Positions 37,260-45,587 of a stretch of 64,000 bases of DNA are shown one piece after another. Below the pieces are notes generated by a model. That model was not told where the DNA came from, searched no databases, and saw nothing but the letters and a program-made list of their open reading frames with translations. The stretch spans positions 20,399 through 84,398 of the forward strand of contig MKTJ01000023.1 of the NCBI GenBank assembly GCA_001898225.1. The letters run 5' to 3'. The position numbers were made by a program, and so were the translations under genes. This DNA is from Chloroflexi bacterium 54-19 (lineage in GTDB: Bacteria; Chloroflexota; Chloroflexia; Chloroheliales; Chloroheliaceae). Within the stretch, counting starts at the first letter, position 1; each line of letters begins with the position of its first letter.

Positions 37260-38210
37260 TCAGTGGGTCTGCTCGTTTTGGCTTCTAACTTTACGCAAAT
37301 GAAACCAATCTAGCAGGGCCTGGCGGCTAATCCTTATAACGTTATGGTCGATTACTTTCCCCTTAAGTTCTCCCCGGTAGACCGCCTTGCGAAGCACATC
37401 CTGGTCAAGCCAGAGCAAATGAGCGGCTTCCTCGAGGGTATAACTATCCTGTTCCACCAACCGGTTATAGCTTCGATGAACTTCCAGGGCATCAGCTTTC
37501 TTATAGGACGCCTCGAATTGCTGGACAAATTTATAGATGGAGTCCGTTATTGCCGGTAGGGATACATTTGCGGTGTTTATAACCAGGTGATAAAAGGCCG
37601 GGTCTGTGCAATCGGGGCCGTAAAATTGGCGGATATAGGCTTGCTGCTGCTGGTCGTGGTCTTTAATATAAATCTCCGCCTCGGGGTTGGTAATCTTCTC
37701 GGTATAGGCCAGGCGCTCGATCCGGTCTTCCACGGGCCCTACAATTCGCAGGTTCAGGACTTGCGGCCAGTTTTTGAGGACAAAATTGGCACCCAGGTCC
37801 AGGAAGATAACCTGCCCCTGTTCGGCCACCTCCCTGATAATGTTATCAATCAATTTTTGATAACCGCTCCTGGCTAATTCTTCTACCGTTTCTTTTTTCA
37901 AAGTAGGGCGTTTAGGCGTTGTGCTATTCTCCGGTCTATAACCGTAACCAAAATTCATCTGTTCGGGTACCAACACTTCGCTGAGGAAAAAATCCTGGGG
38001 AGTATGCGTTAGCTCTACCAATTTTGGCAGCACTTTTAAGTCAAAATTGACAAAATCGTCAAAGCCGAGGCCCAGTTTCTGGCAGGCCGCCCGGATAAAT
38101 TGCTCATCAACCAACCTTAATTTTAGCTTTCGGGCCAAATAGCGGGCTATCTCACGGCCCCCGCTGCCCTCTTCCTGGGAAATCGTTATAATGTTGTTAA
38201 GGTTACTCAT
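37260..38210 (-). CDS. Cytidylate-kinase-like protein with a C-terminal excisionase/MerR-type DNA-binding domain
   Basis: 316 residues. The N terminus IITISQEEGSGGREIARYLA (P-loop at residues 11-22) is the signature of the cytidylate-kinase-like family (PF13189 type), whose members have unclear substrates. Residues about 245-305 form a second domain, DSYTLEEAAHLLWLDQDVLRKAV ... VIRISRQALLDWFHLRK (seen in pieces), typical of excisionase or helix-turn-helix 17 DNA-binding proteins. A nucleotide sensor that binds DNA is a fair idea, but unproven. ATG 38210 follows GTGAGGTTG; a longer frame upstream lacks a ribosome site. A 20-base palindrome lies 37 bases upstream of the start and could be its own operator. 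Confidence 0.78.
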   Translation of the reverse strand: MSNLNNIITISQEEGSGGREIARYLARKLKLRLVDEQFIRAACQKLGLGFDDFVNFDLKVLPKLVELTHTPQDFFLSEVLVPEQMNFGYGYRPENSTTPKRPTLKKETVEELARSGYQKLIDNIIREVAEQGQVIFLDLGANFVLKNWPQVLNLRIVGPVEDRIERLAYTEKITNPEAEIYIKDHDQQQQAYIRQFYGPDCTDPAFYHLVINTANVSLPAITDSIYKFVQQFEASYKKADALEVHRSYNRLVEQDSYTLEEAAHLLWLDQDVLRKAVYRGELKGKVIDHNVIRISRQALLDWFHLRKVRSQNEQTH

Positions 38211-38686
38211 AAGATTCAACCTCACTTCCCGAAAGCTAATGCCTTCAAAGGACACCGATGTCCTTTATCTGGTTTAATTCTAACTAATTCTCGTAAAAAA
38301 CAAGATTTAACCGGGTAGCAGAATTATTAACATCGGTTGCTACGGGAATAATTAAATAGCTTCGCGCCGGTCAATTCCTTTTGATTAGTCAGACCGTTGG
38401 AAAAGTCGAGGTTCACTTGAGGTCCAGAACTATTTGGGGGCGGCAAATTTACGGAATTTGAGTTGGAATTTGTTGTCTCCGGCAAGGTGTTTTAAATTCA
38501 CTTTTGTTAACCTCCTGTTACCTTTATTTTAACTTTGGCTTGTTACCTTCTTTATATCAAAGCTAAACCAATAACGCGTTTATGAATATAGAAACAACCA
38601 ACCGGCACCTGACAGGGAACTATTCCCGTTCAGGAGCTTTTATTAAATATAACCTTATTAACCAGGAAGGGGAAGGAGGGCACCAA
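38211..38686. other. Intergenic region with a palindrome and repeated TGTTA-CCT boxes
   Basis: 476 bases between divergent genes. It holds a perfect 8-base inverted repeat at 38247-38266 and three TGTTA(A)CCT boxes (38505, 38516, 38541). A longer frame beginning at 38582 runs into the small gene at 38687, but its start lacks a ribosome site, so I leave this stretch untranslated. Confidence 0.45.
38247..38266. promoter_or_regulatory. Perfect palindrome, possible operator
   Basis: AAAGGACA-CCGA-TGTCCTTT: 8-base arms around 4 bases, 37 bases before the cytidylate-kinase-like start. The size and symmetry suit a dimeric repressor site; no T-run follows on either strand, so a terminator is unlikely. 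Confidence 0.45.
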
Positions 38687-38917
38687 ATGTGGCAGAATAA
38701 TAATTCTTACCGGCGGCCTAATCCAGATATAGCAGCAGCCCTAAAAAACCTTGTGGAAGCAGGTTTTAACGAGAAGGAAATTGCCGCGTTCGCCCGTTTA
38801 CGAGCCCGGTATGCCCAAATTCCCGACCATATCCAGGATTATCCGACCGTTTTAAGTAAACAAGAAATTACAAATTTAAGTTTCTATCGGTGGCTGGTCC
38901 AGAAGGGCCGCCTGTAA
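38687..38917 (+). CDS. Small orphan protein (76 aa)
   Basis: 76 residues. I do not recognise it. A short Asn-rich N terminus is followed by two or three amphipathic helices (NPDIAAALKNLVEAGFNEKEIAAFARLRARY) and a basic C terminus (FYRWLVQKGRL). No cysteines or membrane segment. AAGGAGGG lies 7 bases before ATG 38687, much better than the ATG at 38582, so the shorter form is chosen. The helical sequence could be a small DNA- or protein-binding unit; this is only a guess. Confidence 0.65.
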   Translation: MWQNNNSYRRPNPDIAAALKNLVEAGFNEKEIAAFARLRARYAQIPDHIQDYPTVLSKQEITNLSFYRWLVQKGRL

Positions 38918-38974
38918 CGCTATTTTTGTAAAAAACCAACAGGTGCATATTGAAATTGACAAGGAGGTCCAATT

Positions 38975-39235
38975 ATGCCCGTGTCACCAGAAAAACCGGT
39001 TATCCATTTTGAAGACATTGAGTTGCCGAAGTTTAATGAACTGAACAACTCTCTACTCCTCCAGGGGCAAGTTTCGGCTTACGCCCAGGAAAGCTTAACC
39101 ACCCTGGCAACCCATCTTCGTAGCGCCCTGTTAATCGGAGAGACTACCAGTTTGCCGCTCAAGGTCCAGGCCCCGGCAATAGCCTGGTTACTTTATGCGC
39201 TAGCCGAAGACCTGCAAAATCTCGCCGATAAATAG
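38975..39235 (+). CDS. Small orphan protein (86 aa)
   Basis: 86 residues. I recognise no family. It is mostly helical and acidic with a hydrophobic last third (LKVQAPAIAWLLYALAEDLQNL). AAGGAGGT lies 6 bases before the ATG, which strongly supports translation. It follows the previous small gene by 57 bases on the same strand, so the two may be cotranscribed. Confidence 0.65.
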   Translation: MPVSPEKPVIHFEDIELPKFNELNNSLLLQGQVSAYAQESLTTLATHLRSALLIGETTSLPLKVQAPAIAWLLYALAEDLQNLADK

Positions 39236-39326
39236 AATATATTTATCGGTGGAATGTCTCTAAACTTTATCCAGCCAACGGAACCTTCACTCAGCCTGAT
39301 TGCGCCCGCATTTCCCGAATAAAAAC

Positions 39327-39356
39327 GCAAGGCCCCAGAAGGTTCTGGGGCCTTGC
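39327..39356 (-). terminator. Strong rho-independent terminator after the 6S RNA candidate
   Basis: GCAAGGCCCCAGAA and TTCTGGGGCCTTGC form a perfect 14-base stem with a 2-base closing gap; on the minus strand it is followed by GTTTTTATT. Reading leftward it would end the structured RNA at 39359-39544, and any read-through from the upstream hydrolase gene. Confidence 0.85.
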
Positions 39357-39358
39357 AC

Positions 39359-39544
39359 TCCGGAGGCAGGCTCACGTCCTTAACCGGGTCGAAATATGGT
39401 AGCCTTAACCCTTAACACCCCCGCAGTAGGGCCGGACCAGAACAGGCGATGGAATCTCAACCCCCGGTCTATGCGATAGACCGGGGCATCAGGGGACTGG
39501 AAGTTCGTTAACGTCAGGGCAACAGTCTGCCGCTCCGGGGGATG
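39359..39544 (-). ncRNA. ssrS: Candidate 6S RNA
   Basis: On the minus strand, about 186 nucleotides with no open frame, close to the 184 of E. coli 6S RNA. The ends pair (5' CCGGAGcGGCAG with 3' CTGCCTCCGG), giving a closing stem with one bulge. The 5' half contains CCAGUCCCCUGA followed closely by GCC, the same short string that I recall from the E. coli 6S 5' arm, and the 3' half has AAGGGUUAAGGCU and GUGAGCCUGCC, comparable to the E. coli 3' arm. An internal 11-base hairpin lies at 39462-39486. A -10-like TATTCT is at 39549-39554, with no clear -35. 6S RNA binds housekeeping RNA polymerase and mimics an open promoter. The call rests on memory of the consensus; a covariance-model search would settle it. 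Confidence 0.65.
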
Positions 39545-39557
39545 CTAAAGAATAGGA

Positions 39558-41204
39558 TTACCCCTGGGAAAGTTGCCCTTCAAGATCAAAGTTGTAGTTA
39601 CCAAATACCTTCTCCTCCACATGCACCATTATCTTTTCTCCGCTGAATATTACTCTTATTTCGCCTTCTTCTAACGGAGGTGACGATTGAAGTTGCCTGA
39701 CTAACAGGGTATGGTCGTCAGCCCAGTAAGCCCGCCGGGCCACGAAATTTCCACCTTGCTGGTGTTCTACCCGGTAAACATTATCCAGGCCTATCCACAC
39801 GGTATCGGTCGTCTGGGAAGTGCCGTTCTGGGCTACCACAACAGCCTCGGCCTGGGGCTTTCCTTCCTCGAAATTCAGGGTTAAATTTTTCCAACCGGCC
39901 TGGTTGTCCTGGAATCCAAAGGTTGTACCTGAAATGGTTTTGGCAATTTCAGGTAAAGGTTGCACCGCCTGGACCGGATTAGCCATGTACCTGACCTTCT
40001 CCTGCAAACTTTGGAGTACCGCAGGATTTGGCGGCAGGGGAGAAGCGGATTTGGCGGCTGGTATCAGGTATTCTTGTAACAGGTTCAAAATAATAGGCCA
40101 ATCATCATTTTTAATCGCAGAGGTCAAAACCACTACCATCTGGCTGTTTTTGACTACCTGGATCATCTGCTGCGCGTAGCCTTCCGCCGCAAAGTGAGTA
40201 GGATAAACCCAGAACAAATAGCCATAATCTTTCTTATTGCTACCAATGGAGTGTATGGCAGTAGAGGTAGTTACCCAGTTTTCGGGCACTACCTGCTTAT
40301 CTTCCCATTTACCTCCGTATAGGTACAATAAACCGAATTTCGCCATATCGCGTGGCCTTATGGAGATGCCATAACCACCGATGGTAATACCCTGCGGGTC
40401 TTTATCCCAGGTCAGGTCGGTAGCCGCGACTCCCAACGGCGTGAACAGCCGGGACTGGGCATAATCCGAGGTAGGGATGCCGGTAACTTTAGTCAGAATG
40501 GCAGAAAGTAAATGCACCCCGGCGCTACAGTAAACCAGGTTCTGGCCGGGGGGCGAGGCCATCGGCAGGTCGAGGATGTATTGGACCCAATCCTTGCTGG
40601 CCTCCACCGCTCCATTGAGCTTGTCGTCCGAACAATCCAGGCCCGACCGCATGGTTAAAAGGTCTTCGATAGTAATGGCTTCTTTGTCCGGGGTACGATT
40701 GGCAATGGTGCGCTCAGGAAAGAAGCTGAGCAATTTCTGGTTAACGTCCTTAAGATAGCCTTCGTTGATGGCAATCCCAATCAGGGCGCCAACAACACTC
40801 TTGGTAATAGAGTAGACCGGGTACAGTCTATCGAGAGTAAAAGGTGAATTTGCCGCCTCAAGCACAGCATAACCGTTGCGGACTACCGTTATTGTTCGGA
40901 TATTTATATTGTCCTTCTCTATATGCTGGAGCGTTGTGAGCAGTTGTTGGGAATCGATACCTTGTTCTTCAGGGGTGGAACTCCGCCAGCCAACTGTCGG
41001 CCAGTAGGTAGGTAAATCCGCGCCAGATTTCGCGGTGGCTGTGGAGGCTACCGGGGTCGGTGAATTAGCAGGAATAGAGGTGGAAGTGGCCTCCCCACAG
41101 ACTGAAAGGACCAGGGCCAGGCTTATAAACATTGTACCGGCCAGGCTTAGCGGCTTTAGAAACCCACCCGGCCTTTGCCAGTTCTTTTTAAATTTTGTAT
41201 TCAT
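39558..41204 (-). CDS. Beta-lactamase-fold serine hydrolase, probable lipoprotein or exported protein
   Basis: 548 residues. The N terminus has basic residues, a hydrophobic core (about 19-34) and LVLSVCGE with Cys36, a marginal lipobox, followed by a Ser/Thr/Pro/Ala spacer. The class C beta-lactamase/PBP-like fold shows S132-x2-K135 (YSITKSVVG) and Tyr225 (YCSAG, in the place of YxN), with HSIGSNKKDYGYLFWV near the end of the catalytic domain. The last about 160 residues form a separate domain with a beta pattern. Proteins of this family cleave esters, amides or D-amino peptides; no substrate can be named. AGGAGGGG lies 9 bases before the ATG. Confidence 0.88.
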   Translation of the reverse strand: MNTKFKKNWQRPGGFLKPLSLAGTMFISLALVLSVCGEATSTSIPANSPTPVASTATAKSGADLPTYWPTVGWRSSTPEEQGIDSQQLLTTLQHIEKDNINIRTITVVRNGYAVLEAANSPFTLDRLYPVYSITKSVVGALIGIAINEGYLKDVNQKLLSFFPERTIANRTPDKEAITIEDLLTMRSGLDCSDDKLNGAVEASKDWVQYILDLPMASPPGQNLVYCSAGVHLLSAILTKVTGIPTSDYAQSRLFTPLGVAATDLTWDKDPQGITIGGYGISIRPRDMAKFGLLYLYGGKWEDKQVVPENWVTTSTAIHSIGSNKKDYGYLFWVYPTHFAAEGYAQQMIQVVKNSQMVVVLTSAIKNDDWPIILNLLQEYLIPAAKSASPLPPNPAVLQSLQEKVRYMANPVQAVQPLPEIAKTISGTTFGFQDNQAGWKNLTLNFEEGKPQAEAVVVAQNGTSQTTDTVWIGLDNVYRVEHQQGGNFVARRAYWADDHTLLVRQLQSSPPLEEGEIRVIFSGEKIMVHVEEKVFGNYNFDLEGQLSQG

Positions 41205-41749
41205 GATGGTAACCCCTCCTGATAAATTTACTTGCCAAGCAATTTAGAAGGCTCCACTTTGGTGAATACCTGGACCGCAGAAGGACAGGTTTAACCGCTG
41301 AATTTAGCCCTTTGAATAAACCGGTGGGGTGAGGTGAAATACGGGGGTTGCCATTCCACGTCTCCTAAATCGCGGACGCTACCCTGTTACCCCTCCGTGT
41401 ATTACTGGCTGCATTACAATTTGCGCCAACCAGGGTTCAGGGTAAAGGTGTGAGGAGGGGTAGGATAGATTCTCTCCATGTAAAAATACCAAATAGAGGT
41501 GAAAGGGGAGGTATAGGCTGGTTTAGAATCAATGCAAATTTAGTGAGCTTTGGTTAATGGGAAACCTGAAATTTTTAGCCAGGGTAACAGGTATAAAAGG
41601 GTTAAAATTCAGGGAATAATGATGCAAATGGCCCCACTAGCCTCTTAAAATAAATTTGTTACCCCTTTATTCACGGTCTTTAGTTATAATAGATTAACTC
41701 AACACCTGGTCTAATTTTTTGAAAATATCGGGAAAGGGGCGGAAGCGCT
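41205..41749. other. Intergenic region with a likely promoter near its right end
   Basis: 545 bases between divergent genes, with no credible frame or RNA signature. TATAAT at 41685-41690 would place a transcription start about 53 bases before the adenosine-specific-kinase-like gene; no good -35 box is at the usual spacing. Confidence 0.45.
41685..41690 (+). promoter_or_regulatory. Consensus -10 box
   Basis: TATAAT matches the sigma-70 consensus exactly, 60 bases before the start at 41750. No -35-like sequence lies 16-18 bases upstream, so the site may rely on an activator or be fortuitous. Confidence 0.4.
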
Positions 41750-42238
41750 ATGGAACTAAAAATCGTCACCGTAGAAAAGCCTGAAACCGTTAATTTTATC
41801 CTCGGCCAGAGCCATTTCATCAAGACCGTAGAAGATATTCACGAGGCCCTGGTCAATACTGTGCCCGGCATCAAGTTCGGTTTAGCCTTTTGTGAAGCTT
41901 CCGGGGACTGCCTGGTGCGGTGGAGCGGCACCGACCCGGAGATGATTGAACTGGCCCAGAAAAATGCCCTCGCTCTATCGGCAGGTCATAGCTTTATTAT
42001 CTTCCTGGCAAGTGGTTTCTACCCTCTGAATGTCCTTAACTCCCTTAAAACTGTACCGGAAGTGGTCAGAATTTTCTGCGCTACCGCTAACCCGGCCCAG
42101 GTAATTGTGGCTGAAACCGAGCAGGGTTGCGGTATCCTGGGAGTAATTGATGGCTTCCGGCCTAAAGGCATAGAAGACGAAAAAGGAATAGGCTGGCGGA
42201 AAAATATTTTACGGCAATTTGGTTATAAACTTGGCTAA
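41750..42238 (+). CDS. Adenosine-specific kinase family (PF04008/DUF355) protein
   Basis: 162 residues, the full family length. It has the family's conserved run: [54 protein letters not shown] and the end [10 protein letters not shown]. The archaeal family founder binds adenosine and was called an adenosine-specific kinase; the physiological reaction in bacteria is unclear. The start follows GGAAAGGGGCGG. It stands alone between two minus-strand genes with about 30 bases to the next stop. Confidence 0.82.
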   Translation: MELKIVTVEKPETVNFILGQSHFIKTVEDIHEALVNTVPGIKFGLAFCEASGDCLVRWSGTDPEMIELAQKNALALSAGHSFIIFLASGFYPLNVLNSLKTVPEVVRIFCATANPAQVIVAETEQGCGILGVIDGFRPKGIEDEKGIGWRKNILRQFGYKLG

Positions 42239-42271
42239 ATCAACCCGGTTCCAACCGGCCTTTAACCCTGG

Positions 42272-42646
42272 TCAGTGCCAGGAGTGCGAAATTTCAGGGG
42301 GTTCACCGGGCCCCCTGGAGAAGAACCAGTGAGCAAGAAAAAGTAACCCCACAATAAGCACCGGCAGGATTACAAGGGCGGCTCCCCAGCCGAACCAGAT
42401 AAACATTGCAATGGCGGCCACCAGGTATAAAAGCCCGCCCAGCCATTCTTTGCGCCAGGCTATCGCCAGGATAATCAATAAAATGTAAGTTGGGATGTTG
42501 TGGATTACAAAAGCCAACAGGGCCTCCGGCCAGGCACGCCCTTCACTAAACGAATCCAGCGAAAATATAGCCGGAAATAAGCTCGCTAAAATTGCCAGGA
42601 CCCGATTTTCCCAGGTCCAGACTTTCCCGGTTCCATTGCCTTTCAT
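42272..42646 (-). CDS. Small integral membrane protein (124 aa)
   Basis: 124 residues with four hydrophobic segments and a DSFSEGRAWP loop after the first, ending in a short polar tail (SRGPGEPPEISHSWH). The layout recalls DUF7670-like small membrane proteins of Chloroflexota, but I cannot assign a family safely. ATG 42646 is used because AGAGGGGG lies 6 bases before it; the frame is open 11 codons further upstream without a site. Function unknown. Confidence 0.65.
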   Translation of the reverse strand: MKGNGTGKVWTWENRVLAILASLFPAIFSLDSFSEGRAWPEALLAFVIHNIPTYILLIILAIAWRKEWLGGLLYLVAAIAMFIWFGWGAALVILPVLIVGLLFLAHWFFSRGPGEPPEISHSWH

Positions 42647-42964
42647 ATTGAACCCCCTCTTTCTTAGAGGGCCTAACATCTATATAAGGTTTTCCAACCT
42701 CTCGCCTTAATTAAGCCCTCCCCGAGATATATTACAGGCCTGACTTAATCCTCTGTTTCAAACACAAGGCCGGGAAAAGGAAAGATAAACGGTTGGTTAT
42801 TTATCAGCCCGGCCTATAATTTACTGCCCGGACCGGTTTCTTTTAAAACCGGAGGTTAAACACCAAAGATGAAAGTAGCCTCAAAGGCCACACCGTCCTT
42901 CCAGTAACATTCTAACAACCGGGGGTTTAAGATAGGGTTAATTCAGTTAGGAGGGGTCGAAAGT
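42647..42964. other. Intergenic region with two hairpins
   Basis: 318 bases with no gene. AGGCCGGG (42767-42774) pairs with CCCGGCCT (42808-42815), and CCGGTTT pairs with AAACCGG within 42833-42853. They lie downstream of the hybrid kinase on the minus strand and could be its 3' structure; neither has a T-run. Confidence 0.4.
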
Positions 42965-45148
42965 TTATTTATGTAAATTAAGGATTGCCTGGACTTTTTC
43001 TAATAAAAGGGCTGGCGTAAAAGGTTTTTGCAAATAGGTATCAAACAACGCACCCGGTTGCTCGGAATTTAAGGGCTGGAAGACATAACCGGAAATACAA
43101 ATAATCTTGATTTCTGGCCTATAAATTCTCAATTTATCAATAAGTTCGAGTCCTCCCATCTTTGGCATAACCAGGTCGGTTATCACCAGGTCCACCGGGT
43201 GTAGGGCCGAGGTTTGAGCAAGTAAAACCAGGGCTTCCAGACCGTTGGAGACACTCAAAACATTAAAACTGGCTTGACTGAGGGTTTTGTTAATTAAGGT
43301 TCTGACACTCGGTTCATCCTCCACCACCAGTATTGTGTACTCTGCATTTTCCTTTGCCACCTCTTTATCATCCTGGCCCAGGGTTTCCTCGTCCGAGTGG
43401 GACGGGACGGTAACGTTTGAGGCAGCGGGGCGCTGAGTAAGTGGGGCCGAATTTGATTCCGCACCTGGGTTTTCTTCCCAGGAGTGCGAGATACCCTGGG
43501 AAAGAGAGCTTGTAAAACCGGGACCGGAGTCACCGGCGAGAGACGGGACGGCATCCACACCAGGGAAGTAGAGCTTGAAAACAGAACCTTTACCCGGTTC
43601 ACTATTTACCTCAATAAAACCGCCGGATTGCTCAACTATGCCGTAAACCATAGCTAACCCCAGACCACTTCCTTTTCCAATCTCTTTGGTGGTAAAAAAT
43701 GGCTCGAAGATTCGCTGCTGGGTTTGGCGGTCCATTCCGCTTCCGGTATCGCTAAAACTTAAAAGGACATAGGGGCCAGGCTTGTTTTTGGCAGGTCCAA
43801 TAGCCTTATAATGACCGTCCTCCACCTGTACATCGCTGATTTCAATTTTTAACCTTCCCCCGGCAATCATGGCGTCTTTGGCATTCAAGGCGAGATTCAT
43901 TATGACCTGTTCAATCTGGGCCGGGTCGGCAAAAATTTGGCCTTTAGCGGCGGCTACCTCAACCTGGAGTTCAACATCCTCCCCTAATAAGCGCCGTAAT
44001 AAGTTGTCCATATTTTCGACAACATCGCTTAACACCATTAACTGAGGCCGGTGGACCTGCTGGCGGCTGAATATAAGGAGTTGCCGGACCAATTCCGCCG
44101 CCCGGTTGGTTGCATTTTTTATTTCTTTAAGATAATCATAAGCTTCGGTTGATTTATCTATGCTAAGCCCCACGAGTTCACTGTAGCCCATGATTGCCAT
44201 CAGCAAATTGTTGAAGTCGTGGGCAATACCGCCTGCCAATCTCCCGATGCTTTCGAGTTTTTGAGAATTAAGGAGTTGCTGCTGGGTTTTGAGGAGAGCT
44301 TCTTCTGCTATCTTTAAATCCGTAAGGTCGCGGGTGATTTTTATGAAGCCGGAGGGGGCTTCTCCTTTCCCTTCGCTGCCTCTTGTATAAAGAGGTGTTA
44401 TAACGATACTGGCCCAGAACCTTGAACCATCTTTGCGGACGCGCCATCCTTCGCCATCATAGTGGCCGGTTGTGCGAGCAATCGTAAGGAGTTCGCGGGG
44501 AAGACCTTTCGTTATATCTTCCTGGGTGTAAAATTTCTCAATAGATTCTTCGATGATTTCCTCCGCTCGGTACCCCATAATTTTCTGGGCCCCTTCGTTC
44601 CAGGTCTTAATCCTTTCTTCGCCATCAACGATAAAAATGGCGTAATCTTTTATATTTTCCACCACCTGCCGAAATCGAGCCCTGTCCACAAGGATTTGCT
44701 CTTTGACTTTTTCAAGGTCGTTGCGCGGTTTAAGCTGGATAACCAACCCTCCCCCGGCAGGGATATAAAACACCTCTACCCCAGACTCTCCTTTTGCCAG
44801 GAAGGCAAAGGATTCGAGCTGGCCCTGGTTTCTTTCACTTGCGACCTTACGGCATAAGGATTCAAATTCGCTATTGCGTAGACCAGGGAATTCTTCCCAG
44901 ACTATTCTCCCCAGCAGTCTTTCAGGAGGCCGGTCAAAAAGGTGGCCCGCCGCGCGGTTAAGGTAAGTAAAACACCCTTCGCTATCAAGAGTAAAAATAG
45001 CGTTTTCATTTTCTTCAATTAGGGGCACAAACCAGCCCTGGCCCTGGTTTTGGTTTTGATTTTGGCCTGTTTCTAAAATAGCAGGTGGTTTCTCAACCTG
45101 AGGTGGTACCTGGCTTTCGGTCTCTTTTGATTTGCTGCTTTTATCCAT
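42965..45148 (-). CDS. Hybrid histidine kinase: PAS-PAS-HisKA-HATPase-REC
   Basis: 727 residues, no transmembrane helix, so a cytoplasmic sensor. Domains in order: PAS 1 (about 40-130, with [20 protein letters not shown]), PAS 2 with PAC (about 160-285, [14 protein letters not shown] and IKITRDLTD), HisKA with [11 protein letters not shown] (His310), HATPase_c with DTGSGMD and [13 protein letters not shown], a Ser/Glu-rich linker (about 530-600), and REC with VVEDEPS and D658 in ITDLVMP as phospho-acceptor. This is a DctB/NtrB-like hybrid that may pass phosphate to a separate output protein. ATG 45148 follows AAGGTGGAGT. The signal and target are not in view. Confidence 0.92.
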   Translation of the reverse strand: MDKSSKSKETESQVPPQVEKPPAILETGQNQNQNQGQGWFVPLIEENENAIFTLDSEGCFTYLNRAAGHLFDRPPERLLGRIVWEEFPGLRNSEFESLCRKVASERNQGQLESFAFLAKGESGVEVFYIPAGGGLVIQLKPRNDLEKVKEQILVDRARFRQVVENIKDYAIFIVDGEERIKTWNEGAQKIMGYRAEEIIEESIEKFYTQEDITKGLPRELLTIARTTGHYDGEGWRVRKDGSRFWASIVITPLYTRGSEGKGEAPSGFIKITRDLTDLKIAEEALLKTQQQLLNSQKLESIGRLAGGIAHDFNNLLMAIMGYSELVGLSIDKSTEAYDYLKEIKNATNRAAELVRQLLIFSRQQVHRPQLMVLSDVVENMDNLLRRLLGEDVELQVEVAAAKGQIFADPAQIEQVIMNLALNAKDAMIAGGRLKIEISDVQVEDGHYKAIGPAKNKPGPYVLLSFSDTGSGMDRQTQQRIFEPFFTTKEIGKGSGLGLAMVYGIVEQSGGFIEVNSEPGKGSVFKLYFPGVDAVPSLAGDSGPGFTSSLSQGISHSWEENPGAESNSAPLTQRPAASNVTVPSHSDEETLGQDDKEVAKENAEYTILVVEDEPSVRTLINKTLSQASFNVLSVSNGLEALVLLAQTSALHPVDLVITDLVMPKMGGLELIDKLRIYRPEIKIICISGYVFQPLNSEQPGALFDTYLQKPFTPALLLEKVQAILNLHK

Positions 45149-45381
45149 TGTTGACTCCACCTTACCAGGGTACAATTGCAACTCTACTTAATATTACTCA
45201 CCAGGAGTTAAAGACGGGGTAAAATTAAAAGTAACGTTGCGTTAAAAGTGAGGGTGCATCAAGTATATCCTCTTTGTTATAAACTACCTTCAACTCGGTT
45301 ATTCATAATACAGTTGTTTATAAATAACCAGAAGTTATCTTATTTGATGTTAAGGTTTGGGTTGGAAGTTGAGGTTTAATA

Positions 45382-45412
45382 AAAAGCCGGTCTGCCTATA
45401 TAACCGGCTTTT
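45382..45412 (-). terminator. Hairpin terminator after the UspA pair
   Basis: AAAAGCCGGT and ACCGGCTTTT form a 10-base stem around 11 bases, with A-runs on the left and TTTTGTTT on the right, so it can work in both directions. It is about 175 bases after the leftward UspA stop. Confidence 0.7.
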
Positions 45413-45482
45413 GTTTGAAATGAAATAAAGAAGTGATACGGTACCATATTGCGTTGCAGGCTTTCAGGGTGGGGAAATTCCG

Positions 45483-45524
45483 CCTTTCCAACCTGACAAT
45501 CCAGATATGGTCAGGTTGAAAAGG
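45483..45524. other. Long imperfect hairpin in the UspA 3' region
   Basis: 15-base arms (CCTTTCCAACCTGAC with GTCAGGTTGAAAAGG) pair at 14 of 15 positions around a 12-base loop. There is no T-run, and it lies 64 bases after the UspA stop, so it may be a 3' stabiliser or a small-RNA element. Confidence 0.5.
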
Positions 45525-45587
45525 TAGATTTGAGTATACTCTATAAAGGTTAAAAGCAAGGTAAAAATTGGCCCCGATTTTAACCCA

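Larger units (their letters stand above)
45149..45587. other. Intergenic region with a terminator and a long hairpin
   Basis: 439 bases between two leftward genes. It holds the 45382-45412 terminator and a 15-base-arm hairpin at 45483-45524, listed separately. It must also hold the promoter of the hybrid kinase. No gene seen. Confidence 0.5.
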
